16,589 nucleotides of DNA from Brachionus koreanus (lineage: Eukaryota > Rotifera > Eurotatoria > Ploima > Brachionidae): positions 818,856-835,444 of the forward strand of contig PJRA01000272.1 in NCBI GenBank assembly GCA_016987375.1. The letters are read 5' to 3'. How positions within the stretch are numbered: the first letter of the stretch is position 1; each line of letters opens with the position of its first letter. Positions 7,201 through 14,075 of this stretch are shown in pieces. The notes beneath the pieces were generated by a model, which worked only from the letters and a program-made list of their open reading frames with translations, did not search any database and had not been told where the DNA came from. The position numbers and the translations under genes are program-made.

Positions 7201-10085
7201 CATTTGAAAGAAGCATTCGCATGCCGAATGTCTTTTGTGTCCATCTTGATTTTCGCCATCATTCGGTCCATTACCATCTCCATTCTCTCTATTCAATAGT
7301 TCGGCTTGACCTTCATCATCATCATCCTCATTTATTTCAGCTTGGCGAATCCATAGTATGTAATTTTTGTATGCTTCCTCAATTTGTCTTTTTTCTTTTA
7401 GCTTTTGGAGGTCACCTCGTTTTTTTGCTTTTTCTCTTTCTTTGGAAAACTCTCCACTTAGAACACCAAGTACTAAATTCATTACAAAAAATGAACCAAT
7501 TATTATCAGCGAAATGAAGTAGAAATATGGCCAAGAAGAGCCTTCAGCATCATCAATTTTGTAAAGCACAGTTGTCCATCCTTCCATTGTGATACATTGG
7601 AAAACCGTCAACATGGCAAGGCCAATATTATCAAAATTAATGATGCCGTAGAATGGACCTTCCCATCCAGACCGGCACTCAATTGTTTCATTTTGATTTT
7701 CAGCCTTAGGACAAATGAAACCTTTTGATGGTAGCTTCTGTGAGGAAATGCATGGAATATCTTCAGAAAACCATGGTCTCCCTAAATAAAAAAAATCAAT
7801 GCTTATCTATTTTAATTTTTAGGGCTTTTACATTCTTCTAGTGAGGCATCTAAAGATCCAATGTGATCGGGTCCTCGGTTTGACTTTACTTCGCATCTAC
7901 TGTGCATGATACCACAAAACAATTCAAGACCAATTATTGCGTAAATTATTATAACAAATATAACAAGCAAAGCAATATGAAACAAAGGGATCATAGCTCG
8001 GAGAATTGAGTTCAATACAACTTGAAGACTGGGTACACCGTTCACAAGTTTAAGAGGCCGAATAACACGAACCGCTCTTAGTGATTTCAAGTCCAGACTG
8101 AGATTTTTTTCTGGTGAATTTTGATCAAGAATATCCGTAACTGCACTCAATATACTGTTAATAATTGAAAATAGAAATTGATTAAATTTATCTTTTAGAC
8201 ATTTATTTTACTAACCCGATCATTACAATTGCAAAATCAAGTAAATTCCAGTAGTTTCTTAAATAAGCACCTTGGTGCAATACAAATCCATAAGCTATTA
8301 TTTTCAGAACACATTCACAGGTGAATATAGTTAAAAAAAAATACTCAACATATTCCTTAAAAATTTAAGTTTTTATTTTCTCATAAAACAAAATAAACTT
8401 TTATTTTTTAATATTAAAAAAATAATTGTGAATTTTTAATTTTTAATCTATCAAATTTTTTTTTTAAATATGTAAATAGAAAAAGAATATTTGCAATAAA
8501 TTTCTTCTTTTTACTTTTAAAAATTAAATTCAAACTTATTGATGTTTTAAAGTTCCAGTAATTCAAAACCTAAGTGCTATCTGAATGTCTAATTTTTGAC
8601 ATGAAATTCGTCAACTACGTACTTTGAAAACTAAAAATTTCATTTTTTTCGGGAAGTTCGAAAGGTGACACATATTGTTAACATAAAAGTACAAATAAAT
8701 GATTTTTTTCCTTTGAATGAAATTAAAAATTTCTCAAATTAATACTATGTATTTACCACATATTAGTTTTTAATTTAATTCAATTTAATTTCTAACTCTT
8801 CTTAAAATATACAATGAAAAGTATATAAAATCATGAAATGGTAATTTCCTATTTAAGCTACGGTAAAATCTGCTCAAATAGATGAACAAAATGATAAAAA
8901 ATCGCAAACAAACTTATCACTCAAGAAAAAAAATTATCTTAAATAAAAAAACTCAATAAAAATCGTTCGCAAGGTGCCTAAAATTTCAGATCTAATCAAG
9001 AAACTGTTAGAAGAGTCCTTTAGGGTCCTAGGAATATTAATTTATCAAAAAATACAGGTACATATGCTCACAACTGATCAAATTTTAAAATTAAAAAGCA
9101 TTAGTGGATTCGGGGAAAAAATTTTCAATAGAAATGGTTAAATTAATCCTAAATCTGAGCTGACTCAAAATCTGATGCTAATAAATCTGGACGTATCTTT
9201 GAACTCGAAAAATATCATATTGCAGCGATGGTATAAATTTCGATCACTTGATATGGATTAACAATACCATTTTTTTCACAAATAGAGAATTCAATTAGCT
9301 CAAGAATTTTATTTTTTCTTTTTAAATTGAAAATGGAATAAGCTATTTTAAAAGTAAAAATTGGATATTCCAACAAAATATTTTATCCCAAAAGAAAAAT
9401 GGCAACCAAACAATCCAAAGTTAAACCTTCTTGACTATTCTACTTTGGTAAAATATCTTCACAAATAGATTATCTAATAAATCAAATTCGAAAATCAGTT
9501 GAAAAATTAGACAAAAATTTAGTTGTCTAAAACAATAGAAAACTGATTTTTGAAAACCAAAATCTTAAAGTTATAATAAAATGCTTTTGTAAAACTAAAA
9601 ATTTTAACTGTTATTACTTGCAAATAATATGTGTCCTGCAATAGTCTAAATCCTTCAAAGAATTAAATATTTTTTTTCTCAATTATTTTTTAAATTTCAC
9701 AAATATATTTTTAGTTAATATAAAATTAAAAGATTTGACTTACTAGTAATGAGTTAATTTTATCATTGTCTTTATTTGGATAAGGTGTGTAAACAGCTAG
9801 AGCCACACAGTTCAAAAAAATTGATACTAAAATTAAATACTCAAAGGGTCTATTTGAGAAATGATTAGAAAATAATAAATTAGTTTTTTAGTTTGATTCA
9901 ACTAACTTCCATTCTACGAATTTGATACATAATTTTCGAAAAGGATTGGTTGAGGTCAAACAAAAAAGGACACGTTTTGGATGCTCAGGTGCAATGTTAG
10001 CTTTTCGCTTTCGCACCGTTGCAGCTGCCATAACAGTGCTCCAAGTGTTGGCATTGCTGATATTATTTTCATTTATCGCATTCAT
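1044..10085 (-). CDS. Cav1: L-type voltage-gated calcium channel alpha-1 subunit (partial, 13 exons, C-terminus off window)
   Basis: This is the pore-forming subunit of a high-voltage-activated calcium channel in the plasma membrane. It opens on depolarisation and admits Ca2+, normally with a cytoplasmic beta and an extracellular alpha2-delta partner. I joined exons 10085-9907, 9849-9744, 8355-8216, 8154-7832, 7781-7038, 5957-5183, 5135-5098, 4974-4694, 4639-4464, 4412-4128, 1843-1504, 1446-1288 and 1232-1044. All junctions are GT-AG and phases match, giving 3735 nt (1245 codons) without a stop. Domain order follows Cav1: I, beta-binding loop, II, linker, III, linker, IV S1-S3. Filter motifs are TMEGWT, TGEDWN and TFEGWP, so three glutamates of the EEEE ring are present. 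TFEGWP in domain III and the IIIS6 sequence point to Cav1 rather than Cav2 or Cav3. S4 segments of domains I-III carry regular Arg/Lys. IVS4 onward is not in the window. The lack of any lesion suggests a working gene. Confidence 0.97.
1288..1446 (-). CDS. Cav1: Cav1 exon 12 (III-IV linker and domain IV S1; residues 1130-1182)
   Basis: After a TTTTTTCTAG acceptor it reads [20 protein letters not shown], the highly conserved III-IV linker. [20 protein letters not shown] leads into IVS1, which ends [13 protein letters not shown]. The donor is AAG|GTAATT, phase 0. The flanking introns are 57 and 55 bp. Confidence 0.95.
1504..1843 (-). CDS. Cav1: Cav1 exon 11 (domain III pore and S6, III-IV linker start; residues 1016-1129)
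   Basis: Joined to exon 10 across a 2.3-kb intron. It encodes the extracellular turret, then [20 protein letters not shown] and the filter [20 protein letters not shown]6 follows as [20 protein letters not shown], then [20 protein letters not shown]. The residues known from vertebrate work to form the IIIS6 dihydropyridine site (Tyr, Ile, Ile, Met, Met) are all present. The donor is CAG|GTAAAC, phase 0. Confidence 0.96.
2494..2860 (+). pseudogene. Plus-strand basic reading frame with AT-hook-like motifs, probably broken
   Basis: From 2585 to the TGA at 2858-2860 the plus strand has 91 open codons with a polar, protein-like composition. They include [13 protein letters not shown] and [13 protein letters not shown], two basic clusters resembling AT-hooks (core R-G-R-P) in which the central Arg of the first is replaced by Glu. 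Upstream, an ATG at 2494 opens a 49-codon frame ([20 protein letters not shown]...) in a different phase. The two overlap and could be one gene with a frameshift, or be joined through the GTTAG acceptor near 2612. It lies antisense within a channel intron and just before the inverted-repeat element, so it may be the remains of a mobile-element or retro-inserted gene. Function unknown. Confidence 0.35.
2969..3733. mobile_element. Inverted-repeat element with ~77-bp arms and periodic TGTG motifs
   Basis: Left arm 2969-3046 and right arm 3656-3733 are inverted copies differing by one substitution and two single-base length changes, so the insertion looks recent. Each arm repeats a CACAA-type word at roughly 20-bp spacing (CAACACAA, CAACACAAA, CGTCACAAA, CATCACAAA). 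Inside the right arm, further TGTG words continue to about 3568. Such arrays resemble subterminal transposase-binding repeats of DNA transposons. About 610 bp lie between the arms and include a serine-rich reading frame on the minus strand. I see no recognisable transposase. Confidence 0.65.
3035..3400 (-). CDS. Serine-rich reading frame inside the inverted-repeat element
   Basis: The minus strand is open for 121 codons from 3400 to a TGA that lies inside the left inverted arm. The N-terminal part is Lys-rich ([17 protein letters not shown]), followed by a Ser/Pro/Thr-rich disordered stretch ([20 protein letters not shown] and [19 protein letters not shown]). The first in-frame ATG is at 3271. 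A more natural start, ATGCC at 3390-3386, is one base out of frame across a run of nine A, suggesting a frameshift or a sequencing length error. No family is recognised. Being confined to the element, it is likely element-borne or a chance open frame. Confidence 0.3.
   Translation of the reverse strand, partial: TRIKCQKKTIKTIRNKKKTTSLENSINDAEPISNSTVVKSGSNMPNKITTKACQNDHIVSPSYSPSCSKSLINLPSSSNDPSASTSPTSKLSSLNSSSGSPPISISIESKTSNSSKTLKNL
4020..4079. repeat. Nested hairpin with GC-rich core
   Basis: TGAAAATAGTGTTG at 4020-4033 is a perfect inverted match to CAACACTATTTTCA at 4066-4079. In the loop, TACCG (4047-4051) pairs with CGGTA (4059-4063) around a CCGCTGA core, an isolated GC-rich patch in very AT-rich DNA. 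The word TGAAAATA also recurs three times nearby. It lies in intron 10, about 50 bp before exon 10 in genomic order. Confidence 0.6.
4128..4412 (-). CDS. Cav1: Cav1 exon 10 (domain III S4-S5; residues 921-1016)
   Basis: The acceptor is TTAAG at 4414-4413; it is the only nearby AG that both keeps phase with exon 9 and avoids a stop. The exon reads [15 protein letters not shown], the S3-S4 loop. The IIIS4 sensor follows with [20 protein letters not shown], then KGLKHVV. IIIS5 is [20 protein letters not shown] and the exon ends [20 protein letters not shown]. In IIIS5 the position equivalent to Gln1043 of rabbit Cav1.2 is Glu (nt 4219-4217), while the Thr1039 equivalent is kept (nt 4231-4229). 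The donor is CCA|GTGAGA, phase 2. Confidence 0.95.
4464..4639 (-). CDS. Cav1: Cav1 exon 9 (domain III S2-S3; residues 863-921)
   Basis: Starts after a TTTTTCAAAG acceptor as [20 protein letters not shown] (IIIS2). It then gives [20 protein letters not shown] and [18 protein letters not shown] (IIIS3). The motif [14 protein letters not shown] is nearly identical to vertebrate Cav1. The donor is AT|GTAAAT, phase 2. Confidence 0.95.
4694..4974 (-). CDS. Cav1: Cav1 exon 8 (II-III linker end and domain III S1; residues 769-862)
   Basis: After a TTTTTAAG acceptor the exon encodes the polar remainder of the II-III linker. The conserved entry to domain III follows: [20 protein letters not shown], corresponding to the FFIFSSNNRFRLQCHR type sequence of vertebrate Cav1. 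Then comes IIIS1 ending [13 protein letters not shown]. The exon closes with KYNSKKNE and a GAG|GTAATT donor in phase 0. The linker is much shorter than in vertebrate skeletal or cardiac channels. Confidence 0.93.
5098..5135 (-). CDS. Cav1: Cav1 exon 7, 38-bp microexon of the II-III linker (residues 756-769)
   Basis: A short open segment encoding [12 protein letters not shown] sits between a TTAAG acceptor and a CTG-free AAAG|GTAATT donor. It has phase 2 in and phase 1 out, exactly what is needed to join exon 6 to exon 8. The peptide is acidic and polar like the surrounding II-III linker. Without it the frame is lost at once, which supports it being real and constitutive, although the sequence itself is not conserved. 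Confidence 0.8.
5183..5957 (-). CDS. Cav1: Cav1 exon 6 (domain II S2-S6 and start of II-III linker; residues 498-756)
   Basis: Begins after an ACTAG acceptor and reads [20 protein letters not shown] (IIS2). IIS3 follows, then the IIS4 sensor [19 protein letters not shown]5 and [11 protein letters not shown]. Next is an acidic turret ([17 protein letters not shown]) that is longer than the vertebrate equivalent. The pore is [10 protein letters not shown], and IIS6 ends in [21 protein letters not shown] Glu/Lys-rich cytoplasmic start of the II-III linker closes the exon. The donor is GAGGG|GTAAAT, phase 2, and reading through gives an immediate in-frame TAA. Confidence 0.97.
5958..7037 (-). other. 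Cav1 intron 5 (1080 bp)
   Basis: AT-rich intron between the exons for IIS1 and IIS2-S6. It contains a MITE at 6729-6927. The perfect palindrome GTTAACATGTTAAC near 6265-6280 and a CA/TA-rich stretch near 6550-6610 are the only other structures noticed. No exon is seen. Confidence 0.75.
6729..6927. mobile_element. MITE with ~26-bp terminal inverted repeats
   Basis: The left end at 6729-6754 begins AGTTCTGTAAATGCAACATA. The right end at 6902-6927, read in reverse complement, begins AGTTCTGTAAACGCAACAAA. The two share the following GTGCAA and differ at only two positions. The element is about 199 bp, has no coding capacity and carries further TGCAAC/GTTGCA words inside. I could not define a clear target-site duplication. 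The structure is typical of a miniature inverted-repeat transposable element moved by a DNA transposase encoded elsewhere. Confidence 0.7.
7038..7781 (-). CDS. Cav1: Cav1 exon 5 (domain I pore and S6, beta-binding loop, IIS1; residues 250-498)
   Basis: This long exon begins after a 50-bp intron, completing the turret with three further cysteines. It gives the pore motif [10 protein letters not shown] (filter Glu about residue 316) and IS6 with [19 protein letters not shown]. The I-II loop contains the alpha-interaction domain at nt 7389-7336, [18 protein letters not shown]. Next come an acidic stretch of four Asp and a low-complexity Asn/Gly/Asp segment that replaces the rest of the loop. The exon ends in IIS1 ([20 protein letters not shown]) and the start of the following loop. 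The donor is CAGC|GTAAGT, phase 1. Confidence 0.97.
7832..8154 (-). CDS. Cav1: Cav1 exon 4 (domain I S4-S5 and pore turret; residues 142-250)
   Basis: Follows a TTAACAG acceptor 61 bp from exon 3. It contains the IS4 voltage sensor [20 protein letters not shown] (regular Arg/Lys every third residue), the S4-S5 linker and the IS5 helix [20 protein letters not shown]. The first half of the cysteine-bearing pore turret follows. The donor is GAAT|GTAAAA, phase 1; reading through would meet a stop within a few codons. Confidence 0.96.
8216..8355 (-). CDS. Cav1: Cav1 exon 3 (domain I S2-S3; residues 96-142)
   Basis: Starts after a TTTTTAAG acceptor with [20 protein letters not shown] (IS2, with the conserved Glu and Lys of the gating-charge transfer region). 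It continues through [20 protein letters not shown] into IS3, ending in FAIVMIG. The donor is GG|GTTAGT, phase 2. The motif Y-L-R-N-x-W-N-x-L-D is diagnostic of the channel family. Confidence 0.96.
8356..9743 (-). other. Cav1 intron 2 (1388 bp)
   Basis: AT-rich intron between the exons for IS1 and IS2-S3. On the plus strand, about 8946-9468, it contains the decayed transposase described separately. Outside that I see no further coding signal and no convincing terminal inverted repeats. Confidence 0.75.
8946..9468 (+). pseudogene. Decayed Tc1/mariner-superfamily transposase
   Basis: The clearest evidence is at 9367-9468, which reads [20 protein letters not shown] and then a few codons to a TAG. 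This corresponds to the W-P-P-N-S-P-D-L-N-P-L-D-Y block around the last catalytic acid of many Tc1/mariner transposases. About 64 open codons from 8946 read [29 protein letters not shown] and [11 protein letters not shown]. These fit the N-terminal helix-turn-helix region, the L-T-x-x-x-K-x-x-R linker and the D-E-K-I-F block (first catalytic Asp lost). Several stops and frameshifts separate the pieces, and much of the middle of the catalytic domain is missing. It is inactive and antisense to the channel gene. Confidence 0.6.
9744..9849 (-). CDS. Cav1: Cav1 exon 2 (domain I S1; residues 60-95)
   Basis: Begins after a TAG acceptor. The first base completes the Lys codon of EWK, and the exon reads on as [20 protein letters not shown], the hydrophobic IS1 helix with the conserved NCVALA core. 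After IS1 comes the short extracellular loop [15 protein letters not shown]. The donor is CTA|GTAAGT, phase 0. It is separated from exon 1 by a 57-bp intron. Confidence 0.95.
9907..10085 (-). CDS. Cav1: Cav1 exon 1 (N-terminal cytoplasmic region; residues 1-60)
   Basis: The exon encodes the cytoplasmic N-terminus ending in the Cav1 signature [20 protein letters not shown] just before IS1. I start at the ATG at 10085: it follows a run of A and an in-frame stop lies about 12 codons upstream in genomic DNA. The donor is AA|GTTAGT, phase 2. Trp15 sits in [16 protein letters not shown], which resembles the N-terminal calmodulin-binding element of L-type channels. The exon may instead extend to an acceptor (TAG|G) at 10110 and be joined to a separate upstream coding exon, so the true start is uncertain. 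Confidence 0.93.
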
Positions 10086-10110
10086 TTTTTTTTTATTGAT
10101 GCAAACAAGC

Positions 10111-11397
10111 CTACAGATTCATTGAATTTTGCTCGATACCGATTTATAGCTAAAGGCTTTAATTTGCAAAACAAATCGATATTAACAAAATTTGCTTTTG
10201 TGTTTTTTTTTTAAACTGTAAAACTTTTTATTCTAAGCATCTAAAAAGGAAAATAAAAAAATATTTATCGAAAAAAATTAATTTTAAATATTTTTTCAAA
10301 GATTTAGCTTGAACATTTTTTCTTCTGTATTTGTAACTATTTAAAAAATATTTAAAAAAATTTTATCAATTAAAATTTAAGACAATATAAATATTAAATG
10401 ATTTTTTTAAATAAAAATACAAAATTTAGCATTATATAAAATTTCTAATAATAATGATGTTGTAATAAAATCGGAAACAGGAATGCTTTGAAAATATTTG
10501 TTTTCTTCTAACAAGGAGTTAAATCATTTTTAAACTAAGCAAATAATTTATTATGTATTATAGGTTGAAAAATTATATTTTTTTCTTAGAAAATAAATAA
10601 TTTTATTTAAAAACTAATGAAAGTTTGTATTCAATTTGATTTCATAATAGTTAACTGAAATAACCGAGAAAATGTTCAATCTCTGTTTGGCAAACGGCCT
10701 ACATATTCAGATTAACAATTATATAGCTGGATAGATTCATTAAATAGCTTGATAACTGCTGGTGAAACTCTTAGAAGGCAGAATATGTAACTAAATTTTA
10801 ATTTGGAACGAATAGTTTTGCTAGCTAGCTAGAAATATGAGAAAAAAGAAGAATTTTTATTTTTGTTAATCATTTGTCTGCAAATAAAGCACGAATTAGA
10901 AAAAAAGAATTAGAATTAGAAGTAACATAGAAATTATGCAGTGAGATTTCAAGATAAATCATTAAGATAATACAGTATTAATCAATCAAATCAGTAACAA
11001 ATAAAAAATTATAATTTAATACAAAATTGGCTTTGAAATTGGTAGTGCGATTTTGCTTAAGAAAAGTTTTTTTTAAGTGCTTTGAAGAGAAAAAATCTAG
11101 CGAGCGAGCAATAGAACTATTAGTATTCTGTTAAATTGCAAATTTTATTTATTTTTATGATTATTAAATTCAAGAGGATTTGGATTTTTTTTTATTTTAT
11201 GATAATTTCACTTCTCATAGAAACAACTTAGCGAATCAACTATTCCATTATAGCTCACATACATATAAATACTAATTCTCCCTCGTTTATCCAGAGAATC
11301 AATTCCATTTATTAAATTATAATTTATTAAATATGCTTTTACAATCAATACTAAAAAAAACAAAAAGAAATTGAAATATATTTAGCCTAATTCTTAC
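10111..11397. other. AT-rich stretch upstream of channel exon 1, no gene seen
   Basis: Either 5' flank, 5' UTR or, if the 11398-11458 exon is real, the first channel intron. Runs of A and T dominate. One copy of a 43-bp dispersed direct repeat lies at 10361-10403. A GCTAGCTAGCTAG word occurs near 10820. I cannot identify a promoter. Confidence 0.5.
10361..10403 (+). repeat. Dispersed direct repeat, copy 1
   Basis: TTTTATCAATTAAAATTTAA opens a 43-bp stretch that recurs at 14186-14228 with about three mismatches and in the same orientation. It lies in the channel's upstream region. The high A/T content lowers its significance. Confidence 0.4.
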
Positions 11398-11458
11398 TTG
11401 GATCTAGTATCCCAATGCATGTAAAATGATACCATGCGAATATTGCTTTCTTAAATGC
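11398..11458 (-). CDS. Possible 61-bp upstream exon of Cav1 (alternative start) or PHD-finger fragment
   Basis: A short segment is bounded by ATTTTAG and AA|GTAAGAA on the minus strand. Read from the ATG at 11435 it gives MVSFYMHWDTRS plus two bases. Spliced to the TAG acceptor at 10110 of the channel's first exon, this runs in frame through KLVCINKKK into the methionine at 10085, so it could be an alternative Cav1 start. In another frame the same exon is open throughout and reads AIFAWYHFTCIGILDP, which matches the W-Y/F-H-x-x-C-V/I-G-I/L core of PHD zinc fingers. That frame would stop soon after the same splice. I cannot tell which reading is used, or whether either is. Confidence 0.35.
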
Positions 11459-13039
11459 CTAAAATTAATTAGCTTAGATTATTCATATTACTAAATTAAA
11501 AACTTTAATAACCAAAAAAAATAATTTATTATCTTTTAGTTTATTCAATATTAAACACAAATAAAACTTTTAAATTCACTAAATTTAGAAAGTTAATTAA
11601 AAAAAAACTTGCCAAAATAATTAAAGCATTATAGAAAACCAATATTCTATGTAAATAAAGCTTCTAAATAATTATAGCAATTGAAAATTTCATCAAATCT
11701 TAATATTACTAGTTTTATTTATTTAATTTAAAGAAAAAAGTTTAATGAGGCTTCTATTTTTTTTAAAAATAATTTCTAATTTAGAATTGGCTTACGCGTT
11801 GAAAAAAAAAACTCTTTATGGACTATTTGCAAAAATTTAGATGACTTTTTAAAGAAAAATATTTTAAAATATTCAACAAAAAACGCGTCAATTGATTTAA
11901 TTTATTTCTAAGTAAAAATGGTATCATGTTGCTTAAATTTAAAAATTCGCATTTAAAAACGATCTCTAAATTATATTTTTTAAAATTGATTTTTTAAGAA
12001 AAAATTTCTTGAATAAAAAACAAACTGAATTTCTAATTTTTTTATAAATAAAAAAAAATCGATTTTGAAATAAATCTTTTAATTGAACAAAAAAAAATAA
12101 TTTAATTGATTTCAATAAAGATTAATTATTCAAATAATTAACAAAATTTTTTTTTAAAAGATACTTAAATTTGCTTTTTTAACTAATAAATTGTTGCTTT
12201 AAACATCATATTTTTTTTCAAAATAAATTAATAGATAACGCTGTTAATTACTTCAAAAAAAATCTCAACAGATGTGTTGAGCATATTTTTTTAGCCTGAT
12301 TTAAAAAAAATAGCTTAATGGCTCGTATTTTTATGACCAAAAATATTACATAATTATTGATTTTTCTAATCATCAGCTATACTCTTTATTTTATTTATTA
12401 AAAAAAATGACAATTATTAATTTCAAAAATAAACATGATTGATTTTTTGAAAAATGAGTTCTAAAAATTGTGATTCTATATTATTTGGCTTTTATTGTAA
12501 TGATTCGCTTCTATGTAGCTAGTGTATTAAATTTAATAATCTCTTCATGATATTCATATTTTTTAAAATCCAAGATAACGCAGCATGTATACATTTTGAA
12601 AAAAACTTATACTAAAATTTATCTAGTAAATATATGAATAATTAGTAATCAATTATAGTATGTTTAAATAAAACCAAAATAGCATTTAGCTTTCAATATT
12701 TAAAAAAACAAGAAATAAAAAATATAACACAAGAAAGCGGAAAGAATTAATTTTGTTTTTATATTCGGTGACTTTTTTTAAAAGCTCAAATTATTGAAAT
12801 AAAAAAATTAACTATTTTTTAATAATAAGAGTTTTTTTAAGGTTTTAGAATATTTTAATTATTTAGCAACAAACAAATATAATTTTCAGAGTGAATTTGT
12901 GTGATAAGGACACAATTTTTTTATTTTTGAGAGATCATTTAGATTATTTTGGAAATCGAAGTATATTTTGCCCTTTTTTTAACTTCAGACAATAGATTTT
13001 TATTTAGGGTTAGTTATATTTACTGAAAAAAATATTTTT
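11459..13039. other. Gene-free AT-rich stretch
   Basis: No reading frame of protein-like composition was seen on either strand. There is a loose inverted pair around two ACGCGT words (11771-11809 and 11875-11920) and a short perfect hairpin CTCAACA-GATG-TGTTGAG near 12270. Both are too weak to name. Confidence 0.5.
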
Positions 13040-13717
13040 TGAGCATGACAATTTAGTAGCAGTAGTTTTAGTAGTTTAACTGCAGCATGAAGGTTTTCAA
13101 GCGAGTGCGTCATGCATCCCCTGTGTTAGTTTTGAAAATTTATCCAGTTTGTTTTTCACAGTCTTGGACATAATGATTCATCAGGCAAGTTCAATAGCTT
13201 AACTTTTTTAAATCGATGGCAACTTTTGTAGCCCTTTGCCGAACTTTCTCTAGTGTATTCTGATCTTGCTTCCAATAAGATACTGAAAATTCGATTTGGG
13301 GTCTAAAATAGCAAGAGTATAGCTTTTTACGGGTAAGCGAATCGCGTTTATTCAATGTTCCTTTCAATAAGCCTAAAATGCTGTTAGCTTTAGATGTTGA
13401 TTTATTTACTTGATTCGTGAGCTTTAGGTCATTCGAGATTATATCACCCAAATCCCGTTCACATTCGTTTTGCTCAATTTTGATTCAGTTCAAGGAGTCC
13501 TAATGTGCATGATTTTATACTTGGCAATATTGATACGCATGAGCCATATTAATTTATTCGAAGATTTTGTCGATATCATGTTGCAGATTTATAGTGTTTT
13601 GAGTTGCTGATTTTACCTTGATCTCTGATAATATTTTAGTGTCATCCGAATACATTCTACAAGTGTTTGGAAATGAGTCTGGAAGATCTTTTATGTAAAT
13701 AAAAAAAATAAAATACC
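13040..13717 (-). pseudogene. Non-LTR retrotransposon reverse transcriptase fragment (degenerate)
   Basis: Reads on the minus strand from about 13717 as FFIYIKDLPDSFPNTCRMYS followed by DDTKIL. This is the reverse transcriptase palm with the F/Y-A-D-D catalytic motif present as YSDD. After an in-frame stop and frame change it continues WLMRINIAKYKIMHIR, then CERDLGDIISNDLK. Then come QVNKSTSKANSILGLLKGTL and the conserved LYSCYFRPQIEFSVSYW, with EKVRQRATKVAIDLKKLSY. Downstream, KTVKNKLDKFSKLTQG and a Leu-rich tail resemble the protein's C-terminus, with the intervening part deleted. This order is that of LINE elements of the Jockey/CR1/RTE-like kind. The endonuclease and most of the fingers are missing, so the copy is 5'-truncated and dead. 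Confidence 0.85.
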
Positions 13718-13839
13718 TAATTAAATTACCAAAAATTTTTCTTTTTATATTTCCAAAAAAATTAAAACAACAGCAAAATTAATTAATAAAAATTTTGATT
13801 TAAATATTTTTATTTAAAGATTCAATCAATCTATTTGAT

Positions 13840-14070
13840 GCGAAACAGACTAAGGAATTGTATTTTACGATTTAGTTATTTGCAAACAGAGTTGTTGGTG
13901 TTTGGAATAGGTTGCCAGAATAAATTGTGAGTGAAATTAGTCTAAACAGTTTTAGAGCGAAGATTGGCGTTTGGATCGCTCAATGAATCGACTGCTTTAT
14001 CCATTAGAGCTTTGTTTAAACTAGCTCCAAGCTGCAGTACTCCTACTACTGCCAGAGTTAAAAGTCACAA
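13840..14070 (+). pseudogene. Second LINE reverse transcriptase fragment, C-terminal end, opposite strand
   Basis: The plus strand reads FANRVVGVWNRLPE, a stop, then IVSEISLNSFRAKIGVWIAQ. This is the F-x-N-R-V-V-x-x-W-N-x-L-P-E block found at the C-terminus of LINE reverse transcriptases. Upstream RNRLRNCILRF is in a shifted frame. The tail contains CTGCAGT followed by a Leu-coding CTA/CTC run (LQAAVLLLL), similar to the tail of the minus-strand copy (LHAAVKLLK), so both derive from the same or a close family. It covers the block that is deleted in the neighbouring copy. Confidence 0.75.
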
Positions 14071-14075
14071 GTCTC

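Noticed and set aside
7221..7517. Plus-strand frame rich in His and Leu
   Set aside because: It is the reverse of the acidic I-II loop and IS6 region of the channel; the His run mirrors the Asp run.
9922..10214. Plus-strand open frames over the first channel exon
   Set aside because: They are antisense shadows of the conserved Cav1 N-terminal exon and have no protein-like family signature.
11771..11920. Inverted pair around two ACGCGT words
   Set aside because: The match is broken and mostly A/T; not enough to call an element.
12268..12288. Hairpin CTCAACA-GATG-TGTTGAG
   Set aside because: Perfect but only 7 bp; expected by chance over this length and without context.
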